Positions 11,935 to 24,139 of a DNA stretch of 64,000 nucleotides are shown here, piece by piece. Where the stretch lies: contig NC_065575.1 of NCBI RefSeq assembly GCF_937616625.2, positions 2,053,501 through 2,117,500 of the forward strand. Direction: 5' to 3'. The notes below the pieces were generated by a model. It did not search any database. It was not told the origin of the DNA and worked only from the letters and a program-made list of their open reading frames with translations. The first letter of the stretch is position 1. Each line of letters opens with the position of its first letter. The position numbers and the translations under genes were made by a program. The DNA comes from Mercurialis annua. Lineage: Eukaryota > Streptophyta > Magnoliopsida > Malpighiales > Euphorbiaceae.

Positions 11935-13930
11935 CTGTGTTAAATAAAAGACAAATTTATCATAAAATATGAGTGATAAGTTCTTAAAAAACATGTCGAA
12001 TTATATAACACAAGTATCTTATACTATATGTTAAATAAAAGACAGGGCTGTCAATGAGTGATCATGTCAATCCTCGTTTTCTCTCATTTTCTACTCTAAA
12101 ATTGGCTGGATGCTGTGTTTTGGTCACATGGATAATTAAATGTGAAAATGATGCCATATCTATGCTTAATTATTGATCAAAAATGTTAACTGTATAAGCT
12201 TAGCTGTATTCACAAGAATACGCAAAATTGGAGAATATATAAGTATTATATAATGGCAGAATTTGAAAAAAAAAAGAGCGGCTGATAACCGAAAAAAATA
12301 ATACTGTGAAATGATAAAATTAAAAATAAAAAACAAAAACAAACAAATAAATAAAAATTTAATCAAAAAATCGATAAATTGACGGTTAGAAAGTGATTAT
12401 TCACCTAAGTCAAACTTTGTTTACTTTATAAAATTTATTCAAATTTTTCAAAAGATAAAAGTTGTTAATATATCTCAATTTGGTATGTTTATTGAAAATC
12501 TATTCAATTTTTTAAAATCGTTTAATTTTCAAATTTAATTTATCCGAACATGTGACATCCCGATTGACAACTCTTATTTTTTTTTATTTTTTTAAATTAT
12601 ACATTCAATTGATACATAGGCGCAATCAAATCAATTTTAAAATATCGGATATATTTCTTGCGAATTGATTAAATTGAGATAAATTACAATATTTGAAAGG
12701 GTTAGCAAGTTGGTTTTTACTCCATTAAATCTATAAAGAAAGGTGTTAAGAAAGAATTCCGGTTCATTGAGATATGATTTTATATGTGTTGCATTGATTT
12801 TTTTTTTTTGAAATATGCATTGTTCAATGTTTGGAGTTATTATCCGAATAATTTGAATCGAGTCGGATAAAATCCGTTAAAACAATATGTGTTACATAGG
12901 CTTTTTCTAAAAAAAAAGATACATTGGTTTTGTTTAAGGTACATTGGCTTTTATATGCACATTATAATACTCCATCCATTTTATGTTATTGTTGCTCATT
13001 TAGATAATAATAGTTTCAGACTATTTGTCAACTATAATGACGAAAAGAACAAATAAAATAAATTCAATTTTATTCTTCTTAATCTATCACTAATTATGTT
13101 TATAGCTAAATGAAAGGTAGACAAATAGGAAGAGAGAAAAAGCTCAAAGTTTTCATGAGAGGGTAGTTTATCTATTTCATTTTTTCCATTTTTCCATCTA
13201 TTTTCTTAAATTGAAATAATTTTAAAATCATTAAGTAATATTTTAACTATAAATTCATTATCTCAACAGTCTCGTATGATTAAATTAATTGAATAAAATT
13301 ATAAATGATGGATAATTTGATCATAAAAATTAAAACACTATTGCATAAATGATTTATTCCAAATTTTAAACCGTTTAATGAAACTTCAAATATAATTTTA
13401 TTACTTTTCTAACACTTAAGGATAGAGTAGTAAAATATCCATTTTGGTAAAAACATTGCTAAAAATGTGTAATATAATTATTCTTAATTGACTTTTGAGG
13501 GGTATATTAGTAATTAAATTATTAAAGTAATGTACAAAGTCATGTCAACTTCTCCACATGAGATTAGACACTTTGCCAACTAGCATGCTCCTTTGGACAG
13601 CCTATCCTATACCACAAAATCCAATTTGCTTAATTTTTTTTGTTTTATTTTGTTTAACTCATATGCTTTTGTTTTATTTATTTACCATTAGCTCTTCTTC
13701 TTATTGCTATTTTTAATATTTCTTTTAAAAAACTTGAACTCAAACTCAAAATTCCTACTAATTATTTTTATTTTATAAGTGGAACAAAAATTAAAAAAAT
13801 CAATATGGTTTTGTATTAAAAATGTTAAATCAATAATGAAATATATTTTTTACAAATTAATCAAGAGCTTATTTATGTAGAAATATATGAAAAAGTTGAC
13901 TTAAAATATCTATACTAACTACATCTATCT
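11935..13930. other. intergenic stretch, no gene seen
   Basis: AT-rich. A single Stowaway-like end (ACTCCATCCATTTTATG) sits at about 12968 with no matching second end. No coding evidence. Confidence 0.5.
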
Positions 13931-13940
13931 TTTTCAATAG

Positions 13941-14226
13941 GAAAAAGGGTCAAATACGCCCCTAACGTTTCGCCTGTGCATCAAGTAAGCCCTTAACGTT
14001 CGGAAAGGGTCAAATAAGTCCCTAACGTTTTTAAATTGTATCATCTAAACCCTTCTTACTAACACCGAAGACCCTAACGTTTGTTTGATCGTATCAACGA
14101 GAACCCCTATGGAGGGCTCAGATGATACGATTTAAAAACGTTAGGGTCCTCGTCGACCCTTTCCGAGCATTGAAGGCCTACTTGATCCATAGGATAAACT
14201 TTAGGGGCTTATTTGACCCTTTTCCC
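13941..14226. mobile_element. Mutator-like foldback MITE with 10-bp target duplication
   Basis: A 286-bp element. The left TIR starts GAAAAAGGGTCAAATACG and the right end is the near-exact inverse of it (GGGAAAAGGGTCAAATAAG read inward). Complementarity extends through CCCCTAACGTTT. It is flanked on both sides by TTTTCAATAG (13931-13940 and 14227-14236), a direct repeat of the 9-10 bp size made by Mutator-type transposases. The element is non-coding, so it would depend on a transposase elsewhere. Confidence 0.85.
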
Positions 14227-14881
14227 TTTTCAATAGCATTTTATAAATTTTATTGTTTGTTATACGGTATACGATCGTCTTACTGAACATTGATAAATAA
14301 TATTTTTATTATAAAATATTTTATCCGTTCATTTTAATTATTAATTATTAATTTATATTATATTTTAATTATTTTTCACTCTCTTTTACTATTAATTTAA
14401 AATAATATTTTAATTAAGTGACTGCTTTGAGTCGTACAGTCAACAAAAGTGACCCTGCTCTAAAAATTAAATATAATTATATTTTTCATAATTAAACAAA
14501 TGAAGTACTACTATTAGATAAAAAATACTAATTTAACATGTTTATTTCATTGCTACTTTCTATAATTTCAGAAAAAATTATTAGAAAAACAAAAGAAGAA
14601 AGAAAGTGAATTTAGTTGACAATTGCAAAATAGATTTTCTATGGTAAAAATAGATATTGCAAAAATAAAGATTATGAACAATTTTATTCCACAACAAACC
14701 CCATTTGTTGAGATTGCAACCAACCCCAAAACCCAATTATCCACCAATCAATGTTCCATGCACCAATAATAAGAAAGAATCCCAACCCTTCATCTATACA
14801 CACTCACCAAACACTTGAATATTCCCAAGAAACAAACAACAAAAACAAATTACAATTGTTTGACCCAGAAGGACATTTTCG

Positions 14882-16417
14882 TCATTCCAGATCAAGATTC
14901 TGCAACTCTGAACAACGCCTAGACAGAAAAACCGTGCACCCGTCTTTAGGACAAATCGTCGGATTATAAACAATATCATCACAGCCGTCCGTTTGATCTC
15001 TTTTGAAATCAAAGATCATAACGAACATAGATATGAAAAGCACCAGATGATTCAACGCATACCTCTGGCCCACGCACTGGTGGGGCCCGGCTCCAAAAGC
15101 TAAGAAATTTCTCTTGAACAATTGATCCTCTTGTCGCTCGTCGCTGAACCGGTCTGGGTCGAATCGGTCCGGTTCGGTAAAACCTTGGAATGAGCTCTCG
15201 TAAACCGACGGGAAAACTATAGTCCCCTTGGGAATCGTGTAAGACTCCGTTAACGGGAAATCCCTAACGGCAATGTGAGGTACCAAAGTCGCCGGCGCTC
15301 TGTATCTAATGACTTCACGCGCCACCGCTTGCGTGTATTTAAGTTCCCTAATTTGCTCTACATTGATTAACTTACCTGACTCCGGCGACCACACGGCGGA
15401 TACTTCTGCCCGGACTTTTGCTAAAACGTCGGGATGTGAGTCAAGAAGCGTAACCGCCCAAAGAAGAGAAGAAGTGGAAGCGTCCTGAGCGGCGAATAGG
15501 AAATCAAAAAGGTAACCACCGATTTCAGCGTCGCTGGTGTGAGAAGGAGTAGCCTCTCCGGCAGCTTCCGCGGCGGCGATTTCTTTAATAGTTTCTTGCA
15601 TCCAGAAATCAACTAAACAAATCGGTTCCTCATTATCCCTCCCCATTCTTGATTTACTCCGCTTAGTACAGCCGCCCAGCGTCTCCACAAGACGGTCAAC
15701 GGCGAGCCTAGCGTTTCGAAACGCGAAGCCGGGAAGGTCAACCGGCAGCTTCATTAAACCAACGTTAAATAAATTATAATCAACCCTAAAACTTTCTTGA
15801 GCTTCACGATTCAAATACGGACCGACCATAACAGTCTGTGACGTTTCAAGATTCATATCACGTACCAGCAATCTAAAACTTAAAGAATTATTATCCCCAC
15901 GACTGGCTAAACTCTCCCAGTTCTTGAAATGCTTGAGAATAATCCGCTGCTGAATATCGGAGTAAGTCGACAATGCTCTCGGCGTAAAGTTGGGAGCAAT
16001 TCTTCGCCGGAGATCTTTATGGCTCTGCCCGAACATGTATATCATGTTATGATCGCCGAACAGTTTTTTCCCGAAGGGGTGGCCGATGAGCATGAAGGCG
16101 TCGGGGCGGACATTGGCGAAGATGAGGTGGGAAAGTTCTGTGTCACGGATGAACAGAATGAATCTTCCGATGATGTAATTCGTTGAGAACCCTAATTTTT
16201 TTGAAAATGAAGACTGTTCTTCCCAGAATTTTGTAGGGTTACGGACTAGAGATATTGCATTGCCGAGGAAGGGGAGGACAAGAGGCGGACCGGGGACGTG
16301 GCGTTTCTTGATTAGGTAGCGGAGTTGTTCGAGGAATATGAGGAAGATGACGGCGGAGACGATGTATGGTGTTAGGGTTGAGATTGGAGGAAATGTAACG
16401 GAGGTGAAACTGAACAT
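14882..16417 (-). CDS. CYP710A: CYP710A-type sterol C-22 desaturase (cytochrome P450)
   Basis: A single uninterrupted frame of 511 residues, as usual for plant CYP710A, which is intronless. The family inserts the C-22 double bond in the sterol side chain (sitosterol to stigmasterol in seed plants) at the ER with P450 reductase. Seen: N-terminal hydrophobic anchor (about 11-30), Pro-rich hinge VPGPP (41-45), I-helix [16 protein letters not shown] (306-321; QDAST replaces the usual GxDTT, as is typical here), EVIR (368-371, the ExxR pair), PERF-like region DPDRFSDER (420-428) and heme loop [10 protein letters not shown] (441-450, ligand Cys448). The first ATG gives a full-length P450. No frameshift or stop, so it is probably functional. 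Family identity rests on recall of CYP710A features. CYP61 of fungi is the only close alternative and is excluded by the plant context. Confidence 0.95.
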   Translation of the reverse strand: MFSFTSVTFPPISTLTPYIVSAVIFLIFLEQLRYLIKKRHVPGPPLVLPFLGNAISLVRNPTKFWEEQSSFSKKLGFSTNYIIGRFILFIRDTELSHLIFANVRPDAFMLIGHPFGKKLFGDHNMIYMFGQSHKDLRRRIAPNFTPRALSTYSDIQQRIILKHFKNWESLASRGDNNSLSFRLLVRDMNLETSQTVMVGPYLNREAQESFRVDYNLFNVGLMKLPVDLPGFAFRNARLAVDRLVETLGGCTKRSKSRMGRDNEEPICLVDFWMQETIKEIAAAEAAGEATPSHTSDAEIGGYLFDFLFAAQDASTSSLLWAVTLLDSHPDVLAKVRAEVSAVWSPESGKLINVEQIRELKYTQAVAREVIRYRAPATLVPHIAVRDFPLTESYTIPKGTIVFPSVYESSFQGFTEPDRFDPDRFSDERQEDQLFKRNFLAFGAGPHQCVGQRYALNHLVLFISMFVMIFDFKRDQTDGCDDIVYNPTICPKDGCTVFLSRRCSELQNLDLE

Positions 16418-16525
16418 TTTTGGGAAGAAACGGAGAGGAAGAGGAAGAAAAGATGACGTGGCGCTGGTTTTTTTTGCTGCTTGGAGAAATGACTATGAGA
16501 GAGGCCTGTGAATGAATCTGTGTGT

Positions 16526-16537
16526 CTTTTTATGGGA
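16526..16537 (-). promoter_or_regulatory. possible TATA box of CYP710A
   Basis: On the minus strand CCCATAAAAAG lies about 110 bp upstream of the CYP710A ATG, a normal distance for a plant core promoter with a short leader. It is the only good TATA-like match close to the start. Inference from position only. Confidence 0.45.
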
Positions 16538-17330
16538 AAGTTTTTCTGTTTTTTTTAATTTATATTCAAACATTTGTTTTTCTAGAAGTTTTTTCTAGAA
16601 TTTCATATTTTTTGACAATAGATAAAATTCCGAGAATTAAAATTTTAATTTTTTAAGAGGAGATTTCAGTTTATTACACGATCTTTAAATGCATTTGACC
16701 ATCTAGACTAGATGCTCTTTGTCATTTTTTATTTACTAAACCTATTTCAAAAAATTTAAACTATATGTTTTTGAGTATTTAATCTATAATTTTTAATTTT
16801 ATCTCCTTGAATCTCTAAATTTCCAATTTTTAGTAATTAAGCTCTTAAACTTCAATTTTTTCAGTAATTGAAATCTAAAAGTTATTCTCTAATCCGAATC
16901 CTTTAAGAGGATCCAGTTGACCAAAAGACATAGTTAGGGACTAAAAAGGCAAAATTGAAGATAAAAGATCAGATAATTAAAGGTTGTATATTTCAGGAAC
17001 CCTCAAATGTATTTAGCCTTTTTTCATTTTTGAAGTGGAACACAAATAGATAAAGCTATATGGTGTGCTGGTCAGTGTTTCAAAATTGAACCAGACACTG
17101 TGTCTGTCTGTAGACTGTATATGTCAGTTCAAATGGTTCAATTCAACTCAGTTATCAGAATCGGTGTCTGGGGAAAATAATTGAGAAAATTTAATTGGAT
17201 AATTTTTTTTTTCAAAGCTTCATTATCTGTAAAAAGTAAAAACTTCCACACCCACATTTTTACAGCTTGAATGTGAGAGTTTTCAGTAGGCTCAATTACT
17301 TAAAAATTCCTCTCCAGCCAAAAAAATATT

Positions 17331-17781
17331 GGCTTAGGGTCTGAAAAACTACCGACCTTTCAATTTTTTTTCAATTGCACCCTCACCTTGTAATTTCTTC
17401 AATAGCACCCTATTTTGTATTTTTGGCTTTCAATAGCACCCCGACCTTGTAAAATAGTCAATTTTACCCTATTTTATATTTTTGACTTTCAATAGCACCA
17501 TAAATTATCAAATTAAACTCATTTATCGAAGACTTATTTGAACTTTTTTTAAATTAAAAAACTTGTTTAAAAGTGTTCAAGTAGAAAAAAGTATAATTTC
17601 ACCTTTAAATTTAGTTTTTTTGAACTTTTTAATTCTTATAGTAATCAAATCATCTAATTTTTTTATTTTAGAGTGCTATTGAAAGTCAAAAATACAAAAT
17701 AGGGTGCTATTGAAAAAATTACAAGGTGAGGGTGCTATTGAATTTTTTTTGAAAGATCGGTAGTTTTTCAGACCTTAAGCC
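17331..17781. mobile_element. Mutator-like non-autonomous element, 451 bp
   Basis: The ends are GGCTTAGGGTCTGAAAAACT and its near-perfect inverse. Inverted complementarity continues for about 130 bp per side (ACCGACC, then TCAATAGCACCCTATTTT). The flanks carry the 9-bp direct repeat AAAAATATT (17322-17330 and 17782-17790), the hallmark of Mutator-type transposition. Non-coding. It sits directly against the left end of another foldback element (17788-18668). Confidence 0.9.
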
Positions 17782-17787
17782 AAAAAT

Positions 17788-18668
17788 ATTACTTAAAAAC
17801 CCCTATTTTCAATTTTTGTTTTGTTTATACCGTGACCTACATATACCCTTGACGTTGTTTTTATATTTCACCTCTATCCCAATTTTTTTTTAAAAAGATG
17901 ATTTATTGAAAACAACTAAATATAAAGATTATTTCATACTTTTTTCTATTAAAAAAATTACATACAAATACTTCATTTTTAAAAACGTTCAAATAAATTC
18001 TAAAACTAATTAATTTTTTAATTTAAATAAAATATTTTTTATTAATTCCAACTTATAAACGTATTCCGATTTAAAAACTAATAATATTACTATTTCTTTT
18101 AATTTTTTTTACGGTTTTCAAGCATCTCCTCCCATGGAAGGAAGGAGCAGCGAGCTCCTTCCTTCCATCCATAGAAGCAGCTCGATGCTCCTCCTTCCAT
18201 GGAAAGAAGAAGCAGATCTGCTCCTTCCTTACATGGAAGGAGGAGCTCCTCCTCCCATGAAGGAGGAGCTCGAAAATTAATTATTTTTCTAAATTTGGTC
18301 GTGGATTTTAAAATTTATTTTATGGTGGTAGGTCGGAATTAAGAATATTTTATTTGTTTTATGTAAAGTTTTTTACGGTTTTTAATTTTAAAAAATTACT
18401 GATAATTAATATAAAAATTATTATTATTAGTTGAATTTTTTTAAAGAAGAAGGTGTTTTTGTATAATTAATAATATTGACGTGTAATTGAAATATATGCT
18501 AAAAATGAAGAACTATTGTAAACTCTTTTTCAAATGAAAAAAGGTCAATTTAATACCTTGAAGGGAGAGGTGAAACATAAAAACAACGTTAATGGTATTG
18601 TGACATTTTTTCGAAATTGGGGTATACACAAATAAAGGATTAAAGGTGAGGTTTTTTTTTAAGTAATT
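17788..18668. mobile_element. foldback element with GC-rich core
   Basis: Terminal inverted repeats of roughly 100 bp: ATTACTTAAAAACCCC at the left and the inverse of ATTACTTAAAAAAAAAACC at the right. Both sides then carry TTGTGTATACC-like, AACGTTGTTTTTAT and TTTCACCTCT blocks in opposite orientation. The size is about 880 bp. No coding frame of note. The class is uncertain, because overlap of its left end with the neighbouring element's target duplication hides its own duplication. Confidence 0.7.
18121..18272. repeat. GC-rich purine/pyrimidine repeat block
   Basis: About 150 bp of alternating CTCCTTCC and GGAAGGAG-type blocks with CCATGG centres, strikingly GC-rich against its AT-rich surroundings. 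Repeats on both strands allow several hairpins. It forms the middle of the foldback element 17788-18668. Confidence 0.75.
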
Positions 18669-18669
18669 A

Positions 18670-20760
18670 AACTCTTTCAGTATTTTTTCTATTTTTTCTT
18701 ATTTTTACCATAAAGCCACTTTAAAAGTAATTTTCATCAATTAGATCTTCTCCTTATTTTATCTACTTTCTTTAATATGTTAAATTCTTAACTTTATCCA
18801 GGTGTATTTAGCTTGCATCTGAATGATTTTTGTTCTTATAAGAAAAAATTAAGATTTTTTTTATATAAAAGTTCTTAATTCAATCAAGATTTTCGATCTT
18901 ATTGAAAGATATATATAGTTTTTTTAGATATATATTTATTTCAAATTATCTTGCATACGAATATTCTTTTTGGATATAGTATATATAAAAATAAATAATG
19001 TATTAAACTCTAAAATTGTTACTCAAATCTCTTATTCCAATTAAAATATGCTCAATCATTGTGACCTTATATGACAATTTTATTAATATCCTTTTTTGAT
19101 ATTTTACCGTATTTTTTATAGTTATCCATATAATTGTTAGATCTATTTTAGATATGAATTGTTAGATGTACTTTATCATTGTTAATGAAATCTATTTTTA
19201 AAAAAATAAAATTTTATTCCACTAAATTTTAGACCCATGATAAATTACAAGTCATCTTTTGACAAATCCATCGAATCAGTAAACTAAACCAGTCCAATTA
19301 GTCAAATTGTGAATCAATGGACCATCCAATTCCGCCACCTATTATATTTTTAAAACACCAATTCTGATACCTATTTTTTGTATATATATATATATAATTT
19401 AAATATAAAAAATAAAGAAAAAAAATTAAATCACATCGGATTGATCAGATCAATTAGTTTAAACATGTCAACTTAAATCTATAGCTGGTGGAAAAAACTT
19501 ATAAAATTTTGATCAAATAAAGTTTACCCGTTTTAATCAGTCAATTGAGCTTATACAAGTCAAACATGTACGAAATTGATTTTTAATTGAAAAAATGAAA
19601 ATATTTTAACAAATTAGTTGGATTAGTCGACTGTACCAATTCGACCAATTAAATCATAAATAAATGACCTGTTAAATTTTGTGGTTTAATTTTTAAAATA
19701 TTGACACAAGTAGCTTTTTTTTCTTACCCAATTATTTAATTCAAGTTGAGAAACAATAAAAAAATATTTTTAAAATGTTAAGTATGTGTAACATATGAGT
19801 ATACTTTAAAAAAAGATTAAATCTTTTTTTTTGAAACTAGATTAAATCTTAGTTGAATTTCATTTCGATCAATGATCTATTTTAATTTATTATTTATATA
19901 ATTTGAGTATGCAATAATTTTTTGAAAACAATTATTAAAAAGACTAGTTTATGGAATTCTCGACCCCATATTTTAATTTATTTATAGGATGAATAAGAAG
20001 TACTAACAAATGGATTTGTCATCTACAGCTAGGCAATGAAGAGGGTGATATCAGTTTGAAATAATCAAATTTGATTAATTGATTAAATAGGTGGCTTTGA
20101 TTAAATTTGAATTATGCGATTGTTTGATTATGTATGTGCTTACTCAAGAATTTCGTGTGCTGTTTTTGTTGAATTGATAATATGGGAATTTGTTGAATTA
20201 TGAATGCTATTTTTATATGTTTTGAAGGTCTAGAATTTGCTGAATTATGAGTCAATTTAGTTACAAAATACAAACATAATTGAGTAATTCCTATTAGTTT
20301 TGACTTTTGAATTCTTTAAATAATCCAGATATTAGCCATTAATTAATTAATTTCTTTTGAATTACAGCCATGGGATTTACTATTAAAGGATTTTAGCAAT
20401 TTAAAAAAGCCAAATCAGCTGGCTGTTACAAAGTTAGTTAAAAAAACGTTAATAAAGTTAGTAACGTAGTTTAATTAGGAGCGTTTTTATTATAGCCGTT
20501 AGTATAAAGGACAAATAGAAATAGAACATGTGGCATCAATTGTATACTCCTATAAACTATGTAAAAACTCTTCTTGAATCTTTAATGACAATTACTCCTG
20601 ATCTTTTCAATCTCTCTTAATTTCTTAGAATTCATAAGTGATTCATGAATCATATAAATTATGCTAGTGAATTTAATCGTACAGAAATTCAATATTGAAT
20701 CAGTAATATATAAATTAGTTTTTTTAAAATCAACAAATGTCATTAAGATAAATATGAAAC
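18670..20760. other. AT-rich intergenic region with repeat remnants
   Basis: No gene seen. At about 19250-19372 there is a member of the repeat ending TTTTTAAAACACC (compare 4590 and 38510), followed by a short (TA)n tract near 19380. The rest is unassigned. Confidence 0.5.
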
Positions 20761-20764
20761 AATT

Positions 20765-20860
20765 TCAGTAGTAAGGTGTTTGGAGAAGTCCGAAAACCAA
20801 TCTGAATGATCTTATAAAAAACGAGCATTCTACGGTGACACATAAACCAATAATGTACAT
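20765..20860 (-). pseudogene. 3' end of a LINE related to the 3.0-3.6 kb copy
   Basis: The stretch containing TTTGGAGAAGTCCGAAAACC and ATGATCTTATAAAAAACGAGC parallels 3035-3095 (TTTGGAAAAGTTTGAAAACT, ATGACCTTACAAGAAACAAGC) with similar spacing. It therefore looks like the tail of the same LINE family on the minus strand. No coding part is recognisable. Confidence 0.5.
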
Positions 20861-20954
20861 ATTTCTTTGCCACGTTTGGTGACTTTGACAGCTTTTTATA
20901 GTTAAAGTGATTGAAGTTTTTTACCTTTTAAATTCCATAAACAATAAGTGTAAA

Positions 20955-21480
20955 CAAGGGCAGAATTGGGGCGTATGCCCAAGGGGGCACTAGCCCCCCT
21001 CTTTGTTGTTTTTATCATAAAATAGTACGTCAAATTTAAGTCACTCGGGGCGAAATAATCTTTTTTTAACGGAAATGTGATTCATTTCATTGATTACAAT
21101 AAACCGACTCATCGAGTCTCTGGCGAAATAGTCTTAAATAATCAAAAGTGACCATTAACATAGACTATTAAATAGAGATGCCTAATTTATTGCAAAATTA
21201 AGTCATTAATTTTGAAATAAAAATAAAAACTAACTAATTTATAGCAAAATTATATCTGTCATTTAATATAAAATTAAAATTACCTCAAAGAGTCAAAAAC
21301 TTCTATAATCAATTTTTCTTTCTTTCTAAAAGTACATTTTTTTAGGACCTGGGGAAGCTTAGGCGGTTACTTGAACGAAGGCGCCTTGCCCGATAAGTGG
21401 AGAGGCGCCTTCGGTCCTTAGCGTCTCATCTTTCTGTCTAGGCGCATAAGACGAGCGTTTTTGATTATTTTGATAATACC
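20955..21480. repeat. GC-rich repeat blocks in AT-rich intergenic DNA
   Basis: Three unusual blocks: GGGGCGTATGCCC and GGGGGCACTAGCCCCCC at 20969-21000 (self-complementary); an A/T-run followed by a block with CGACTCATCGAGTC at 21061-21125; and an AGGCGCCTT-containing block at 21355-21465 that recurs in related form at 58150-58245. All look like ends or arms of dispersed repeats of unknown class. Confidence 0.45.
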
Positions 21481-24070
21481 ATTACAGCTATTTCTAGACA
21501 GTTTATAAGAGAATAGGAGACTTAAGCATATAAGGGGCAAGATCCCTCATTGAAAGTTTGAAACCCATAACGTTAAGAATAATAGACTTAGTTGTCTCAT
21601 AGATATGTTTAAAAGAAAATTTGACTTTTACTAGCATTAGGTTGTAATCAAATCTTTTTAAATGAGAGAGTTTACAAGAAGAATTTACTAAACTTCAACT
21701 CACCTAAAAAGAGCAACAATAATAAGTCATTGATGTATTATCATAAAGTATTTGTAGTATACAAAACTTGGTTAAAATTTCAATTTCATTGTATAAAAAG
21801 GTCATAATCATCATTGATAAATGTTATAATAAAAGATAAAATGCTCCGCATACTTACAAACTCATGCTACCAAACTTCCCTTATTAAATTAGTTACAAAC
21901 TCACCCTACTAAACTTCCTATTTTAGATTAGCTATAAATTCGCCGCTACGAAACTCTCTATTTTAACTTATTTTAGACTTGAAAAAATAAAATTTAAATT
22001 ATAATTCTATAACTTTTTAATTTAATTTTTTAATTTTGATTTTTCATAAAAATAAATAATACCAATTTATTTTTTCTCATTCTTTTTAATTTTGGAGAAA
22101 TTGATAATCTAAAAGAAAACTATCTATTTAGAAAAGTAAAAAATAATAAGAATTTCTTATAGAATAAAAAGTGAATTTTAATTATTCCCAACATTTAATT
22201 TTAATTTTAAATAATAAAAAATCACTCTTCCTTTTGAAATCTATACTCTTACTTTATTGCTAAACTCTTTGAATAAATAAAAAAATCGACTCACAAGTTA
22301 CAATTTAACTAAATAGTTTATTTTTATTAAAATTATATATTTACTCATCACTTTTCTCTTTTGAATATTAAGATTTTTTTTTTGTTATTAGCAAAAAAAT
22401 TCCTTCGATCCTAAATTCATTTCAGGATTTCATCAATTTTGATAGAGTTTAATATAAATATAACTAATCCCATATAATTTTAAAACACCTAAAATAAATT
22501 AAACACAAGAATTGTAATTTTTTTTAAAATATCTTAAAATTTATGAATTTTATTTACATTATACATACTCTCGAGCCTCAATGCTTTTAAGTAATTCCTA
22601 AAAAAGCATGTGCATCTTGCTTGCATTACATTTTATCCCTAACATAGGCACAATAAAAAAATAAATAAAAATTCTCCATAAGAGACCCTCTATCACTCCA
22701 TTAATATAAAAGGAAATAATTGTATAAGAGGTAAAAAAATCATTTTGGTTTACAAACTTATGTGATATAACTTATTAGGTCAATTTTCATCTATTAGGAT
22801 CAAGTAGAGCTAAAAATTTAAAATTTCAGGCCAAATGAATCCGATTTTCTTATAGTTCATTTAAATTTGGATCTATTTAACCTAATTTTAGAAAGTCAGT
22901 AGTATACTTGACCTTAATTGATCAAATTGGATATAATGCACCTCGTTACAAACTTCGTTCCTAGATTCCGTGGCTTCGTGATCACGCATAATCCTATGCT
23001 GCTTCCTGCAATTATGAATATCCAGTTTCAATTTTATGAAATAGTTGCATTTGGTTCAATTCATATTGAAATTGAACTGAACTAAAATTTTGATTTTTTT
23101 TCTAAACCGAACAAAACTAAATTTGCAAGAACTTAAATATTTCAAACCAAACCAAATCAGTCAGATAGATTGGTTTGGTATGATTTCTTGATTCAGTTTG
23201 TATCAACTGTGAACTGAAAGCTATTTCTGGCTACCTAGTACGGACTAACAAAATCAGAAGCCATTTAAGTAATAAGCCGGAACCGACGGATTACCTTGAT
23301 ACTTGCATTTAGGAAAAGACAACACCGCTCGGCTATGACAATCAGCAAACATTAACCACGATGTGCTATAACTCCTCGTTCTCAAATTATCAAAAACAAG
23401 AGAAACTGCTCTCCGGTGGCATTTATAGCAATCGAAAAGATCTGATCCTGGGCTTCTTCAAGTACATGGTAGACAGTATTATCTGCAAATGAGTCAATAG
23501 ACAGTCATTCAGCATTTGCAAAAGTGAAACATTAAATCTGTTAGAACAGGTAGTACAGCGTATGAATTAATAACTCGGAAGGATATTCGTTAAAAGTTTC
23601 ACGCAGTTACATAATAAGACGCTCAATAATGATGTTCTACAATAATCATCTAATGATGAAAAAACAATTTCCACAAGTGATGTGGTCAAAAATATCTTAT
23701 AACAAGTCATTATTTATGTTAATAATTTCATGCAATCAATGCATACGAAAATTCATTGCCTACAACTCTCCGAACATCATTTTATACAAAGCTAATTTGT
23801 TCCTTGGAAGATAAAAAAACCAAAGTACCCCGACTCAAATTTGACATCCATGATCGAACATCACATGGCAAAGAATGAAGAGCACAACTTATGAGGGGCA
23901 GCATAAGAACAGATCAAGAATACAGTAACTGCATATACTCGTCATATATTCACATTGTCATTCTTTATTTGAATTTTGGAGATATTTTGTAAATCAATAA
24001 CAAAATGTGGCAAAAACAAATTCAACAACTGAAAACCATGCAAAATACAGGGACCAAAATGAGAAGCTAT
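21480..24070. other. intergenic region, possible 3' UTR exons of the PPR transcript
   Basis: Mostly AT-rich with no independent gene. On the minus strand the PPR gene's downstream sequence has a good donor at 24074/24073 (CACAACG then GTAATA). A good acceptor lies at 23483/23482 (ATTTGCAG) and another candidate near 23010, so a spliced 3' UTR is possible. Inferred from splice-like signals only. Confidence 0.4.
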
Positions 24071-24139
24071 TACCGTTGTGAAGTTCTCCAATATTTTCAA
24101 CTGCCTTTGGAGGTAGCATAAGCAAATAGGTAGTTCTCA

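Noticed and set aside
12968..13140. Possible Stowaway MITE
   Set aside because: Only one CTCCATCC-type end is visible; no inverse partner or paired TA was found.
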